A stretch of DNA of 64,000 bases from Terracoccus luteus (GCF_003635045.1 NZ_RBXT01000001.1:992001-1056000); one strand, 5' to 3'. Shown: positions 33,934-43,634, counted from the first letter of the stretch. Translations and numbers: made by a program. Notes: generated from the sequence alone by a model not told the origin.

Positions 33934-34764
33934 ATGGCGAACTACACCGCCGCTGACATCAAGGCCCTGCGCGAGCAGACCGGCGCCGGCATGATGGACG
34001 TCAAGAAGGCCCTCGACGAGGCCGACGGCGACCGCGCCAAGGCCGTCGAGATCCTGCGGGTCAAGGGCCTCAAGGGCGTCACGAAGCGTGAGGGCCGCTC
34101 GGCCTCCAACGGTCTCGTGGCCGCCCAGGCCGACGGCTCCGTCGGCACCCTCGTCGAGGTCAACTGCGAGACCGACTTCGTCGCCAAGGGCGAGAAGTTC
34201 ATCGCCCTGGCCGACCAGGTGCTGCAGCAGGCCGTCTCCGCGAAGGCCACCGACGCCGACAGCCTCCTCAACAGCAGCCTCGAGGACGGCAAGACCGTCA
34301 AGGACCTGCTCGACGAGGCCAACGCCACCATCGGCGAGAAGATCGAGGTGCGCCGCGTGGCCCGCCTCGAGGGCGAGAAGGTCGTCAGCTACCTGCACAA
34401 GACGAGCCCCGACCTGCCCGCGCAGATCGGTGTCCTCGTGGCGCTGCAGGGTGGCGACGAGCAGGTCGGCCGCGACGTCGCGATGCACATCGCCGCGTTC
34501 AGCCCCACCGTGCTGACCCGTGACGAGGTCGACGCCGAGACGGTCGAGAACGAGCGTCGCGTCGCCGAGGCCACCGCCAAGGAGGAGGGCAAGCCCGAGG
34601 CTGCCCTGCCCCGCATCGTCGAGGGTCGCGTCAACGGCTACTTCAAGGAGAACGTCCTGCTCGAGCAGCCGTTCGCCAAGGAGCCCAAGAAGACCGTCGC
34701 CAAGGTGCTCGAGGAGGGTGGCGCCAGCGCCACCGCCTTCGCGCGCTTCCGCGTCGGCCAGTGA
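33934..34764 (+). CDS. tsf: Translation elongation factor Ts
   Basis: A 276-residue nucleotide exchange factor for EF-Tu. The N-terminal UBA-like domain MANYTAADIKALREQTGAGMMDVKKALDEADGD and the EF-Ts signatures LRVKGLKGVTKREGR and EVNCETDFVAKGEKF are intact; the C-terminal part includes LLEQPFAKEPKKTV. The start is set by the conserved N terminus, after a weak AGAGAG purine tract. It follows rpsB as usual, separated by the hairpin at 33850-33882. Confidence 0.97.
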   Translation: MANYTAADIKALREQTGAGMMDVKKALDEADGDRAKAVEILRVKGLKGVTKREGRSASNGLVAAQADGSVGTLVEVNCETDFVAKGEKFIALADQVLQQAVSAKATDADSLLNSSLEDGKTVKDLLDEANATIGEKIEVRRVARLEGEKVVSYLHKTSPDLPAQIGVLVALQGGDEQVGRDVAMHIAAFSPTVLTRDEVDAETVENERRVAEATAKEEGKPEAALPRIVEGRVNGYFKENVLLEQPFAKEPKKTVAKVLEEGGASATAFARFRVGQ

Positions 34765-34813
34765 GGCCCTGAGCCCACACCCCAGCACCACCCGTGGCGC
34801 CCACCGGCGCACG

Positions 34814-34864
34814 ACGGCGACGGATGCCGGTCACCCCACCCGGGTGGCCGGCATCCGTCGTCGT
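34814..34864 (+). terminator. Hairpin terminator after tsf
   Basis: Arms at ~34814-34830 and ~34848-34864 pair over about 17 bases with one wobble, 50 bases past the tsf stop, with an inner CCACCCGGGTGG palindrome in the loop. The arms are built from GGATGCCGG and CCGGCATCC, the word that recurs throughout the window. Confidence 0.75.
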
Positions 34865-34893
34865 AGGCCCCCTCACCACCCCGAGAGGCACCC

Positions 34894-35529
34894 ATGACGC
34901 AGGACACCGGCCCCACCACGGGCACCACCGCCACCTCCGACTCGACCGACGGCGGCCCCCTCACCGTCGCCATCCACCGGCGGGTGCGGCCGGAGGACGA
35001 GCTGCTCATGACCGCCTGGGTGCACGCGGGCACCTCGATGGCCGAGCGGTTCGACGGGTTCCTCGGCGCCGGCTGGGTGCGCTCGGGCGAGCGCGACTGG
35101 CACATGCTCTACCGCTTCGAGTCGCGCGCCACGCTCGAGCGGTGGGAGCGATCGACGGAGCGCCAGCGCTGGCTGCGCTCGGCCGCCGACCTCGTCGAGC
35201 ACCACCGCACCGAGTACCGCACCGGCATCGAGGGCTGGTTCGACGAGCCCACGGAACGCCGGCTCGACGAGAGCGGCACGCCGACGAGCGCCCCGGCCCC
35301 GGCCGCGCCGCCGCGGTGGAAGCAGGCGAGCGTCATCTGGGTCGCGTTCTTCCCGACGAGCCTCGCCCTCGCGCTGCTGCTCGGGCCGGTCAGCGGCGAC
35401 TGGCCCGTCGTGCTGCGGGTGCTCGTGACGACCCTGCTCGCCACGCCGTGGATGACGTATGTGCTGCTGCCCTTCGTCACGCGCCTCTTCAGCCCCTGGC
35501 TCACCCCACCCCGTCGAGAGGGCGCGTAG
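34894..35529 (+). CDS. Antibiotic-biosynthesis-monooxygenase-domain membrane protein (COG3224-like)
   Basis: A 211-residue protein. Residues ~23-120 are an ABM-like ferredoxin fold ([24 protein letters not shown] through YRTGIEGWF). After a Pro/Ala linker and PPRWKQ come two membrane helices ([22 protein letters not shown] and [21 protein letters not shown]). This architecture is a known uncharacterised family; no enzyme activity is established to my knowledge. It sits between tsf and pyrH, which are usually adjacent, so it is an insertion in that operon order. The stop lies within copy B of the 34-bp element. Confidence 0.82.
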   Translation: MTQDTGPTTGTTATSDSTDGGPLTVAIHRRVRPEDELLMTAWVHAGTSMAERFDGFLGAGWVRSGERDWHMLYRFESRATLERWERSTERQRWLRSAADLVEHHRTEYRTGIEGWFDEPTERRLDESGTPTSAPAPAAPPRWKQASVIWVAFFPTSLALALLLGPVSGDWPVVLRVLVTTLLATPWMTYVLLPFVTRLFSPWLTPPRREGA

Positions 35530-35542
35530 ACCCCGTCGAGTG
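35509..35542 (-). repeat. 34-bp dispersed element, copy B
   Basis: Reverse orientation. Its 20-base core (35509-35528) is the exact reverse complement of that in copy A. It covers the last five codons and the stop of the ABM-domain gene and runs 13 bases past it, upstream of pyrH. The CTCGACGGGG half is present twice, flanking TCTACGCG. Confidence 0.75.
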
Positions 35543-35705
35543 GGCACGGGCAGATCCTCGCGCCGAGGGACGAGGCCCGCTGGTCGTCCCAGGCGCCCCG
35601 AGAGCCCTCACGTGCCCCTGGTCCGCCCTCGATGCGCCCCCCGGGTGGGTGGTGTGGAAGGATCGGGCGACCGCCGGAACGCTGCCCACGAGGAGGCCCT
35701 CCGTC

Positions 35706-36434
35706 ATGAACGACGCCCAGTACCCCGCTCTCGGCCGGGTGCTCCTCAAGCTCTCGGGCGAGGTCTTCGGTGGGGGCCAGATCGGCCTCGACCCTGCCGT
35801 CGTGCACGGCATCGCCAAGCAGATCGCCGCCGCCGTCGAGAGCGGTGTGGAGATCGCCGTCGTCATCGGTGGCGGCAACTTCTTCCGCGGCGCCGAGCTG
35901 CAGCAGCGCGGCATGGACCGCACCCGCGCCGACTACATGGGCATGCTCGGCACGGTGATGAACTGCCTCGCCCTGCAGGACTTCCTCGAGAAGGAGGGAG
36001 TCGAGACGCGCGTGCAGTCGGCCATCCACATGACGCAGGTGGCCGAGCCCTACATCCCGCGCCGCGCCATCCGCCACCTCGAGAAGAAGCGCGTCGTCAT
36101 CTTCGGGGCAGGCGCCGGCATGCCGTACTTCTCGACCGACACCGTCAGCGCGCAGCGGGCACTCGAGATCAAGTGCGATGCCGTGCTCATCGCCAAGAAC
36201 GGCGTCGACGGGGTCTACGACTCCGACCCCAAGGTCAACCCCGAGGCGAAGAAGCTCGAGACCGTCACGTTCGGCGACGCCCTGGCCATGGGCCTGCGGG
36301 TCGTCGACGCGGCCGCCTTCAGCCTCTGCATGGACAACAAGCTGCCGATGATCGTGTTCGGCATGGAGGGCGCGGGTAACATCACCCGCGCCCTGTCGGG
36401 TGAGAGGATCGGCACGCTGGTCACCAGCGCCTGA
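35706..36434 (+). CDS. pyrH: UMP kinase
   Basis: A 242-residue amino-acid-kinase-fold enzyme phosphorylating UMP to UDP with ATP, a hexameric cytoplasmic enzyme essential for pyrimidine nucleotides. Marks: [54 protein letters not shown] and [18 protein letters not shown] at 35691-35696 precedes ATG 35706. A hairpin follows its stop, so pyrH and frr may be separate units. Confidence 0.97.
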   Translation: MNDAQYPALGRVLLKLSGEVFGGGQIGLDPAVVHGIAKQIAAAVESGVEIAVVIGGGNFFRGAELQQRGMDRTRADYMGMLGTVMNCLALQDFLEKEGVETRVQSAIHMTQVAEPYIPRRAIRHLEKKRVVIFGAGAGMPYFSTDTVSAQRALEIKCDAVLIAKNGVDGVYDSDPKVNPEAKKLETVTFGDALAMGLRVVDAAAFSLCMDNKLPMIVFGMEGAGNITRALSGERIGTLVTSA

Positions 36435-36457
36435 GACGCACCACCCGACAGACGGCA

Positions 36458-36488
36458 CGGATGCCGTGAGGTGGCCTCCCGGCATCCG
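36458..36488 (+). terminator. Hairpin terminator after pyrH
   Basis: CGGATGCC (36458-36465) pairs with GGCATCCG (36481-36488), with an inner GAGG/CCTC pair, 24 bases after the pyrH stop. Both arms are the recurring octamer word. Confidence 0.65.
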
Positions 36489-36622
36489 GGACCCCCGCGC
36501 GGGGTACGCCGCACGACACGCCGGGCCACCGGCCACACCGCACCACCCGGCGACGCGCACGACCGCCACCACGACGCACGCCAGCACGACGCAGACGACC
36601 CACGGGACGAGGACGCACCACC

Positions 36623-37180
36623 ATGATCGACGAGACGATGTTCGAGGCCGAGGAGAAGATGGACAAGGCCGTCGAGGTCCTCAAGGAGGACTTCGCGGGC
36701 ATCCGCACCGGCCGCGCCAACCCGGGCCTGTTCAACAAGCTCATGGTCGAGTACTACGGGGCGCCGACACCACTGCAGCAGCTCGCCTCGTTCCAGAACC
36801 CCGAGCCGCGCACCATCCTCGTCATCCCCTTCGACAAGACGGCGATGGGCGACATCGAGCGCGCGATCCGCGACTCCAACCTCGGGGTCAACCCGAGCAG
36901 CGACGGCCACCAGATCCGCTGCGTCATGCCCGAGCTGACCGAGCAGCGCCGCCGCGAGTACATCAAGCTCGCGAACACCAAGGCCGAGGACGCCCGCGTC
37001 TCGGTGCGCAACATCCGCCGCAAGGCCAAGACGGACATCGACAAGCTGGTCAAGGACGGCGAGGTCGGCGAGGACGACGGCAGCCGCGCCGAGAAGGAGC
37101 TCGACGGCCTGACGAAGAAGCACACCGACCTCGTCGACGGGCTCTTCAAGACCAAGGAGGCCGAGCTGCTCGAGGTCTGA
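36623..37180 (+). CDS. frr: Ribosome recycling factor
   Basis: A 185-residue RRF that with EF-G splits post-termination ribosomes. Marks: MFEAEEKMDKAVEVLKEDFAGIRTGRANPGLF, ASFQNPEPRTILVIPFDK and VSVRNIRRKAK. Length and order are standard. It lies 30 bases upstream of cdsA and is probably cotranscribed with it. Confidence 0.97.
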   Translation: MIDETMFEAEEKMDKAVEVLKEDFAGIRTGRANPGLFNKLMVEYYGAPTPLQQLASFQNPEPRTILVIPFDKTAMGDIERAIRDSNLGVNPSSDGHQIRCVMPELTEQRRREYIKLANTKAEDARVSVRNIRRKAKTDIDKLVKDGEVGEDDGSRAEKELDGLTKKHTDLVDGLFKTKEAELLEV

Positions 37181-37210
37181 CCTCGACGTCAGCCGGGGAG
37201 CCGGACAGCG

Positions 37211-38197
37211 ATGACGACCGACCCGCCACCGTCGCAGCCGCCCGTGGGGCACCCCCGGCGGCCTTCCGACCGGCAGCCCGAGGGGCCGCTCGAGGAGCAC
37301 CACGAGGGGCTGCTCGAGCCGGTGCCGTACGACCCGGCGCTCGACGACGTCGCCGGCATCCCGCCCGAGGAGGTCGTCACCCGGCGGCCCTCCCGCGCCG
37401 GGCGTGATCTGCCCGCCGCGATCGGGGTGGGCCTGGGCCTCGGCGTCGTCATCGTCGTCAGCCTCGCCTTCCGCAAGGAGGCGTTCCTCTACGTCGTCGG
37501 CGCGGCGGTGCTCATCGGCATCTGGGAGCTGCGGGCGGCGCTGCGGCAGGCGAGCGTCCACGCGCCGCTGCTGCCGGCGGCCGTCGGCTCGGTCGCCATG
37601 ATCTGGGCGGCGTACACCCACGGGCCGGGGGCGCTGACCGTCGCCTGGGCCCTGACGTGCGCGGCGACGCTGCTGTGGCGCGGCGTCGGGCCCGTCGAGG
37701 GCGCCGGGCGCGACGTGCTCGGCGGCGTCTTCGTCGCGACCTATCCGACCTACCTCGTCGGCTTCGCCATCATGCTGCTGGCGCCCGAAGACGGGGTCGG
37801 GCGCATGCTCGTCTTTCTCATCACGACCGTCTGCAGCGACGTCGGCGGCTACGCCGCCGGGGTGCTGTTCGGCCGGCACCCCATGGCGCCGTCGATCAGC
37901 CCGAAGAAGTCGTGGGAGGGCTTCGGAGGCTCGGTGCTGCTGTGCATCGTGGGCGGGTCGGTGACCGTGCACCTGTTCCTCGACGCCTCGTGGGTCGTCG
38001 GCATCGCCCTCGGCATCGGTGTCGCCTGCCTCGCCACGCTCGGTGACCTCATGGAGTCGCTCATCAAGCGTGACCTCGGGATCAAGGACATGTCGAACAT
38101 CCTCCCCGGCCACGGCGGCATCATGGACCGTCTCGACTCGCTCATCGTCGTCGCGCCGGTCGTCTGGGCCGTCCTGGCGCTGCTCGTCCCCGCCTGA
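37211..38197 (+). CDS. cdsA: Phosphatidate cytidylyltransferase
   Basis: A 328-residue integral membrane enzyme making CDP-diacylglycerol from phosphatidate and CTP, the branch point of phospholipid synthesis. A Pro-rich cytoplasmic tail of ~70 residues precedes about eight helices. The family signature is intact: ISPKKSWEGFGGS and GDLMESLIKRDLGIKDMSNILPGHGGIMDRLDS. Confidence 0.95.
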   Translation: MTTDPPPSQPPVGHPRRPSDRQPEGPLEEHHEGLLEPVPYDPALDDVAGIPPEEVVTRRPSRAGRDLPAAIGVGLGLGVVIVVSLAFRKEAFLYVVGAAVLIGIWELRAALRQASVHAPLLPAAVGSVAMIWAAYTHGPGALTVAWALTCAATLLWRGVGPVEGAGRDVLGGVFVATYPTYLVGFAIMLLAPEDGVGRMLVFLITTVCSDVGGYAAGVLFGRHPMAPSISPKKSWEGFGGSVLLCIVGGSVTVHLFLDASWVVGIALGIGVACLATLGDLMESLIKRDLGIKDMSNILPGHGGIMDRLDSLIVVAPVVWAVLALLVPA

Positions 38198-38220
38198 CGC
38201 GCACCCGGCGTCGGCCCTGT

Positions 38221-38259
38221 GAGGCGGCCACCCGGCATCCTGAGGTCGTCGGCCGCCTC
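38221..38259 (+). terminator. Hairpin after cdsA
   Basis: GAGGCGGCC (38221-38229) pairs with GGCCGCCTC (38251-38259) 24 bases past the cdsA stop. The loop contains CGGCATCC. Confidence 0.6.
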
Positions 38260-38327
38260 GGCGCGGTGTGCGCCGGCAGGTGCGCGATTGCGTGCCCGAC
38301 CCGCTCACCTGAGACACTGGAGGGGCG

Positions 38328-39539
38328 ATGACCGAGACGCCTGACACCACCCCCGCCCCGCAGCCCGTGGCCCTGCCCGAGCCGACCACGTCGGCTCCGC
38401 GGCCGGGCCAGCTGACCTTCACGGCCCCCCGACGGGGCAAGCCGCCGAGGCACCTCGCCGACCTCACGCCGGCCGAGCGCAAGGATGCCGTGGAGTCGCT
38501 GGGGCACAAAAGCTTCCGGGCCAAGCAGCTCTCGACCCACTACTTCGAGCGGCTCGAGGACGACCCCGAGCGGATGTCCGACCTGCCCAAGGCGGTACGG
38601 GGTCAGCTCGTCTCCGACCTGCTGCCGCCGCTGCTGACGCCGATCGTCGAGCGCAAGGCCGACGACGGCCAGACGATGAAGTACGCGTGGCGCCTGCACG
38701 ACGGGGCCATCGTCGAGTCGGTGCTCATGCGCTACCCGAAGCGGGTCACCATCTGCATCTCGAGCCAGGCGGGCTGCGGCATGAACTGCCCGTTCTGCGC
38801 GACCGGGCAGGCGGGGCTCACCCGCAACATGTCGACCGCCGAGATCGTCGAGCAGGTCGTGTGGGCGGCTCGGGCTCTGCGCCGGGGCGAGCTGGCCGGC
38901 GGCTCCGACGACGAGCGCGACAGCGACCGCGAGACGCCCCTGCGGGTCAGCAACGTCGTCTTCATGGGCATGGGGGAGGCGCTGGCCAACTACAAGGCGT
39001 CGATCGGCGCCATCCGGCGGCTCACCGACCCGGCGCCCGACGGGCTCGGGATCTCCGCCCGCGGCGTCACGATGTCGACCGTCGGGCTCGTCCCCGGCAT
39101 GGACAAGCTGACCGCCGAGGGCATCCCGGTGACGCTCGCGCTCTCGCTGCACGCTCCCGACGACGAGCTGCGCAACGAGCTCGTCCCGATCAACACCCGC
39201 TGGTCCGTCGACGAGGCGCTCGACGCCGCCTACCGCTACTTCGAGGCGACCGGCCGCCGGGTCTCGATCGAGTACGCCCTCATCCGCGACATCAACGACC
39301 ACGGCTGGCGCGCCGACCTGCTCGGCGAGAAGCTCAACCGGCGCGGTCGCGGCTGGGTGCACGTCAACCCCATCCCGCTCAACCCCACGCCGGGCTCGAA
39401 GTGGACCGCCTCACGCCCCGGGGTGGAGCAGAACTTCGTCGAGCGCCTGCGGTCGGCCGGCATCCCGACGACGATCCGTGACACCCGCGGTCAGGACATC
39501 GACGGCGCCTGCGGCCAGCTCGCCGCCTCCACCGCCTGA
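38328..39539 (+). CDS. rlmN: 23S rRNA (adenine-2503-C2)/tRNA methyltransferase RlmN
   Basis: A 403-residue radical-SAM methyltransferase modifying A2503 of 23S rRNA and A37 of some tRNAs. The cluster cysteines are C150, C154 and C157 in CGMNCPFC. The C-terminal cysteine expected for the methylation intermediate is C395 in DIDGACGQL. Other marks are [14 protein letters not shown] and [13 protein letters not shown]. An acidic insertion ([12 protein letters not shown]) after residue ~185 is common in actinobacterial members. It is convergent with the next gene, 18 bases away. Confidence 0.95.
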   Translation: MTETPDTTPAPQPVALPEPTTSAPRPGQLTFTAPRRGKPPRHLADLTPAERKDAVESLGHKSFRAKQLSTHYFERLEDDPERMSDLPKAVRGQLVSDLLPPLLTPIVERKADDGQTMKYAWRLHDGAIVESVLMRYPKRVTICISSQAGCGMNCPFCATGQAGLTRNMSTAEIVEQVVWAARALRRGELAGGSDDERDSDRETPLRVSNVVFMGMGEALANYKASIGAIRRLTDPAPDGLGISARGVTMSTVGLVPGMDKLTAEGIPVTLALSLHAPDDELRNELVPINTRWSVDEALDAAYRYFEATGRRVSIEYALIRDINDHGWRADLLGEKLNRRGRGWVHVNPIPLNPTPGSKWTASRPGVEQNFVERLRSAGIPTTIRDTRGQDIDGACGQLAASTA

Positions 39540-39557
39540 CCTCGGCCCCCCGGGGGT

Positions 39558-40397
39558 TCAGTTGCGGTTGAGGCCGTGACGCCGCGTGTCGAGAGCGCGC
39601 TTGAAATGGCTCTCGGCCGCGTCGATCTCCCGCATCGGTGTCGACGGGTCGAAGACGCGGAGCAGTGAGAACCTGAAGCTGGACGGGTCGAGCGCCCGCA
39701 GCTCGACGTTGCCCCCGTGCCCGTTGGTGGCATAGGCGCCCCATCGCTGCCGGATGCTCTCTGCGCCGTCGGCCTTGCCGACGTAGTGGCGACCGTCCCT
39801 TGTGTCGGTGATGAGGTAGACACCGGCGACGGAGGCGAGCGCGGTCCGCCACGACGCGTACCGGTGCTCGCGCATGACGGCCTGCAGCTGAGCGTGTTCG
39901 AGTGTCAGAGCGTCGAAGCCGGGGAACGGGATCGGCTGTGAGTCGGCGATCTCCACCACGGGGTAGGACCCCGCGGTCGATGCACTGAGACGCCAGGTGC
40001 GCGGGGAGCGCCACCCGATCACGAGACGGTTGGTGAGGTCCTGCATCCGCTGTGACCGCGAGACGGCGAACCGTCGGCGGACACCCTCCACGCCGACCTC
40101 GCCGTGGTTGTCGACGACGCCCCAGGGACGGGCCCGGTCCCCGCCCTCCGCGAGGAAGACGACCCACGTCGACGGGGGACGTGTGGGGAAGATCCGGGGG
40201 TTCGTCGAGTGGACGGCCGTGTACTCGAGCACCTCGTCGTCGGTGGAGTCGGCGTGGATCCCGCTGGATCCGTCCGCGTGCTCGCGCACGTAGGCATGAC
40301 GGATCACCAGGGCGTCGCGCGGTTCGATGCCGGCGCTCTCGAGCACTGCGGCGAGGGTCAGCGTCAGGGTCGAGGGCGACGTCTCGGTAGTCGGCAT
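39558..40397 (-). CDS. GIY-YIG nuclease-family protein with N-terminal uncharacterised domain
   Basis: A 279-residue protein. The C-terminal ~95 residues form a GIY-YIG nuclease domain: GVYLITDTRDGRHYVGKADG (the GVY...YVG form), RQRWGAYATNGHGGN and a late glutamate in DAAESHFKRAL. The N-terminal ~170 residues (AGIEPRDALVIRHAYVREH, PPSTWVVFLAEGG, FPGFDALTLEHAQLQAVMREH) recur in similar solitary GIY-YIG proteins but have no assigned role. It lies alone between rlmN and prpE, convergent to the former and divergent from the latter. Its DNA looks somewhat less GC-biased at third positions, suggesting acquisition. A defence or DNA-repair role is possible but unproven. Confidence 0.82.
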   Translation of the reverse strand: MPTTETSPSTLTLTLAAVLESAGIEPRDALVIRHAYVREHADGSSGIHADSTDDEVLEYTAVHSTNPRIFPTRPPSTWVVFLAEGGDRARPWGVVDNHGEVGVEGVRRRFAVSRSQRMQDLTNRLVIGWRSPRTWRLSASTAGSYPVVEIADSQPIPFPGFDALTLEHAQLQAVMREHRYASWRTALASVAGVYLITDTRDGRHYVGKADGAESIRQRWGAYATNGHGGNVELRALDPSSFRFSLLRVFDPSTPMREIDAAESHFKRALDTRRHGLNRN

Positions 40398-40496
40398 GGC
40401 CGCAACCGTATGTCGCGGAGGGCGGGCATCGCCGGCGTTCGTGTCCAACGGCGGCCAAGGGTGGTGGACGGGCCCGCCTGCGGGCACAGTGGGCGC

Positions 40497-42431
40497 ATGA
40501 GCGACGACGCCGTCAGCCGGTACCGACAGGTCTACCGACGCAGCCTCGACGAGCCGGAGTCGTTCTGGCTCGAGGCCGCCGACGGGATCGACTGGGTGAG
40601 CCGGCCGACGCGGGCCCTCGACGACTCGAACCCGCCGTTCTACCGCTGGTACCCCGACGGCGAGCTCAACGTCTGCTTCAACGCCCTCGACCGGCACGTC
40701 GCCGCGGGGCGGGGCGGGCAGCCGGCGCTGCACTACGACTCGCCCGTCACCGGCATCCGGCGCACCTACTCGTACGACGAGCTGCTCGCCCGCGTCGCCC
40801 GGTTCGCCGGCGCTCTCTCGAGCCTCGGGGTCGAGAAGGGCGACACCGTCGTCGTGTACCTGCCGATGGTGCCGGAGGCCGTCATCACGATGCTCGCGTG
40901 CGCCCGCCTCGGCGCCGTGCACTCTGTCGTCTTCGGCGGCTTCGCCCCGGCCGAGCTCGCGGCCCGCATCGACGACGCGAAGCCCAAGGTGGTCGTGTCG
41001 GCCAGCTGTGGCGTCGAGCCCACTCGCGTCGTCGAGTACAAGCCGATGCTCGACGCCGCCCTCGGCCGCAGCGCGCACAAGCCGGAGTCGGTCATCGTGC
41101 TCCAGCGTGAGCAGTGCCCCGCAGCGGTAGGTGAGCGCGACACCGACTGGGAGGAGATGACGTGGGACGAGGTCGATGCGGACGCCGAACCCGCCGACTG
41201 CGTCACCGTCGCCGCGACCGACCCCCTCTACGTGCTCTACACGTCGGGCACGACCGGCCGACCGAAGGGTGTCGTCCGCGACAGCGGCGGGTACGCGGTG
41301 GCCCTCGCCTGGTCGATGGGCAACCTCTACGACGTGCACCCGGGGGAGACGATGTTCACCGCCAGCGACGTCGGCTGGGTCGTCGGCCACTCGTACATCG
41401 TCTACGGGCCGCTGCTCGCCGGCGCGGCCACCGTGCTGTACGAGGGCAAGCCGGTCGGCACCCCGGATGCCGGGGCGTACTGGCGCGTCGTCGACGACTA
41501 CGGCGTCGTGGCCCTCTTCACCGCTCCCACCGCCTTCCGCGCCATCAAGAAGGAGGACTCCGCTGCCGAGCTCGTGGGCAGGTACGACCTGTCCAGCCTG
41601 CGCGCACTCTTCCTCGCCGGTGAGCGCCTCGACCCCGACACCTACCAGTGGGCCACCGACGCGCTCGGCGTGCCCGTCATCGACCACTGGTGGCAGACCG
41701 AGACGGGGTGGCCGATCGCCATCAACCCCAAGGGGATCGGGCTGATGCCCCTCAAACCGGGGTCGCCGACCGTCGCGGCGCCGGGCTTTGACGTGCGCGT
41801 GCTCGACGACCGGGGCGACGAGCTCCAGGCCGGGCAGGAGGGGGCCATCTGCGTGCGGCTGCCGCTGCCGCCGGGGACGCTCCCGACCCTGTGGAACGAC
41901 GACGAGCGCTATGTCTCCGGCTACCTGTCCACCTACCCCGGCCACTATCTCACCGGCGACGGCGGGCACGTCGACGACGACGGCTACCTCTTCGTCATGG
42001 GGCGCACCGACGACGTGCTCAACGTAGCCGGGCACCGGCTCTCGACCGGCTCCCTCGAGGCGGCGCTGGCCGGCCATCCCGCCGTCGCCGAGTGCGCGGT
42101 CATCGGCGTCGCCGACGACCTGAAGGGACAGGTGCCCCGGGCGCTCGTCGTGCTCAAGGCCGGGGTCGACGCCGCGACCGACGGCGAGCTCATCCGGGCC
42201 GAGCTCGTCGCCCGCGTGAGGGAGGAGGTCGGCCCGGTCGCCGCCCTGCGCCGGGTCGACGTCGTCAGCGCCTTGCCCAAGACCCGCTCGGGCAAGATCC
42301 TGCGACGCACGATGCGTGAGCTGGCAGACGGCGGGTCACCCACCGTGCCCGCCACGATCGAGGATGCCGGTGTGCTCGACGCGCTCGCCCCCGTCCTGCG
42401 CGACGGCGGGGGAGCGGTCAGCCCCGGATGA
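40497..42431 (+). CDS. prpE: Propionyl-CoA synthetase / acetyl-CoA synthetase-like
   Basis: A 644-residue AMP-forming acyl-CoA synthetase. Motifs in order are YTSGTTGRPKGVVRDSGGYA, WWQTETGWPI, YLTGDGG and the acylatable lysine in PKTRSGKILRRTMR. TTGRPKGVVRDSGGYAVAL and the ACS N-terminal domain YRRSLDEPESFWLEAADGIDW point to PrpE rather than acetyl-CoA synthetase; activity on acetate cannot be excluded. The 3' end overlaps the convergent LOG-family gene by 14 bases. Confidence 0.88.
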   Translation: MSDDAVSRYRQVYRRSLDEPESFWLEAADGIDWVSRPTRALDDSNPPFYRWYPDGELNVCFNALDRHVAAGRGGQPALHYDSPVTGIRRTYSYDELLARVARFAGALSSLGVEKGDTVVVYLPMVPEAVITMLACARLGAVHSVVFGGFAPAELAARIDDAKPKVVVSASCGVEPTRVVEYKPMLDAALGRSAHKPESVIVLQREQCPAAVGERDTDWEEMTWDEVDADAEPADCVTVAATDPLYVLYTSGTTGRPKGVVRDSGGYAVALAWSMGNLYDVHPGETMFTASDVGWVVGHSYIVYGPLLAGAATVLYEGKPVGTPDAGAYWRVVDDYGVVALFTAPTAFRAIKKEDSAAELVGRYDLSSLRALFLAGERLDPDTYQWATDALGVPVIDHWWQTETGWPIAINPKGIGLMPLKPGSPTVAAPGFDVRVLDDRGDELQAGQEGAICVRLPLPPGTLPTLWNDDERYVSGYLSTYPGHYLTGDGGHVDDDGYLFVMGRTDDVLNVAGHRLSTGSLEAALAGHPAVAECAVIGVADDLKGQVPRALVVLKAGVDAATDGELIRAELVARVREEVGPVAALRRVDVVSALPKTRSGKILRRTMRELADGGSPTVPATIEDAGVLDALAPVLRDGGGAVSPG

Positions 42432-43521
42432 GGTCGGGGACGTCCGCGACGTCGTCGACGAGGTGGACGGCATCCGCCATGGGGCGCCCGGCGGCCAGGG
42501 CGCGCAGGGCCGGCCAGACGGGGACGGTGTCGGTCCAGTGCTCGTGGCCGACGAGAACGAGCGGGGGCAGCGGCGCCTCGCCCGTGGCGTAGTAGAGCGG
42601 CGTCACCGCCTGGAAGATCTCCTGTACGGTGCCGGCCGCCCCGCCGAGCACGACGACGCCGCCGGTGCAGCGTGCGAGCAGACCGTCCTCGCGGATGGCG
42701 TTGGAGAAGTACTTCGCCACCGCGTCGCAGAAGACGTTGGGCGGCTCGTGGCCGTAGAACCACGTCGGGATGCCGAGCGAGCGGGCGGTGGAGCCCATCG
42801 CCGTGCCGACGCTGCGGTGCGGCACGCCGAGCACGTCCAGCCGCACCTCGAGGGCGCGGCGGGCCCACGGGGTGACGTCGGGGCGGAACGACGGGACGTC
42901 GGCGAGGTGGTCGAGGGCGGCGTCGAGACGGTCGGCGTCGTCGGTGAGGGCGCCGAGGTTGGCCGCCTCCATGGCGCCGGGCCCACCGCCCGTGGCCACG
43001 AGGTGGCCGTGCTCCGCCAGCCGGTGACCGAGCAGCGCGGCCGCCCGGTAGTCAGCGGAGCCCCGGTGCAGCGCATGGCCGCCCATGACCCCGACGACGC
43101 TTCGGGCGTCGACGAACTCGTCGAGCGCGTCGGTGACGGAGTCGTCGTGGATCGCCCGTACGAGGGTGGCGTAGGCGTCCGTGCGCATCGCCGCGTCGAC
43201 GAACCACCGGTAGGCGCGCGCGTCGGGGGTGCCGGCGTAGCCCTGTTCGACGCCGGCGTAGAGGTCCTCGGGGGCGTAGAGACCGCGCCACGGGTCGACC
43301 GGCGCGTCGGCGAGACCGGGGAAGACGATGGCGCCGCCGGCGAGCAGCACCTCCGTCACGTCGGTCGGCACGGTACCCCCGAGCACGACGAGCCCGGTGA
43401 GGTCACGGCCGACGAGACGCGGCCCCCAGCCGGTGAGGTCGAGGTGCTGCAGCCGCAGCCCGCGCAGGGGAGCCCCGTCGGCGAGCCGGTCGTCCAGGGC
43501 GGCCAGCGACTCGATCTCCAT
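42418..43521 (-). CDS. LOG-family (lysine-decarboxylase-like) Rossmann-fold protein
   Basis: A 367-residue protein. Residues ~140-330 are the LOG domain: VVGVMGGHALHRG, ATGGGPGAMEAANLGA and the nucleotide-binding GGAAGTVQEIFQA, with Gly-Gly-x-x-Gly-Thr-x3-Glu. Proteins of this fold release adenine from nucleoside monophosphates (cytokinin-activating LOG, PpnN). The N-terminal ~130 residues (LRGLRLQHLDLTGWGPRL...) are extra relative to ~190-residue LOG proteins and of unknown role. ATG 43521 is chosen because an upstream GTG would add a low-complexity leader. Confidence 0.8.
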   Translation of the reverse strand: MEIESLAALDDRLADGAPLRGLRLQHLDLTGWGPRLVGRDLTGLVVLGGTVPTDVTEVLLAGGAIVFPGLADAPVDPWRGLYAPEDLYAGVEQGYAGTPDARAYRWFVDAAMRTDAYATLVRAIHDDSVTDALDEFVDARSVVGVMGGHALHRGSADYRAAALLGHRLAEHGHLVATGGGPGAMEAANLGALTDDADRLDAALDHLADVPSFRPDVTPWARRALEVRLDVLGVPHRSVGTAMGSTARSLGIPTWFYGHEPPNVFCDAVAKYFSNAIREDGLLARCTGGVVVLGGAAGTVQEIFQAVTPLYYATGEAPLPPLVLVGHEHWTDTVPVWPALRALAAGRPMADAVHLVDDVADVPDLIRG

Positions 43522-43634
43522 CCCGGCATCATGCCGGTCGCCGCCGGTCCGCCCGTCGGCGCCCGCCCGGCGGGTGAGCGCACACGTGGCGGACCCGCGC
43601 ACCGCGCCCCCCGGCATCCTGCGACGATCGCCCC

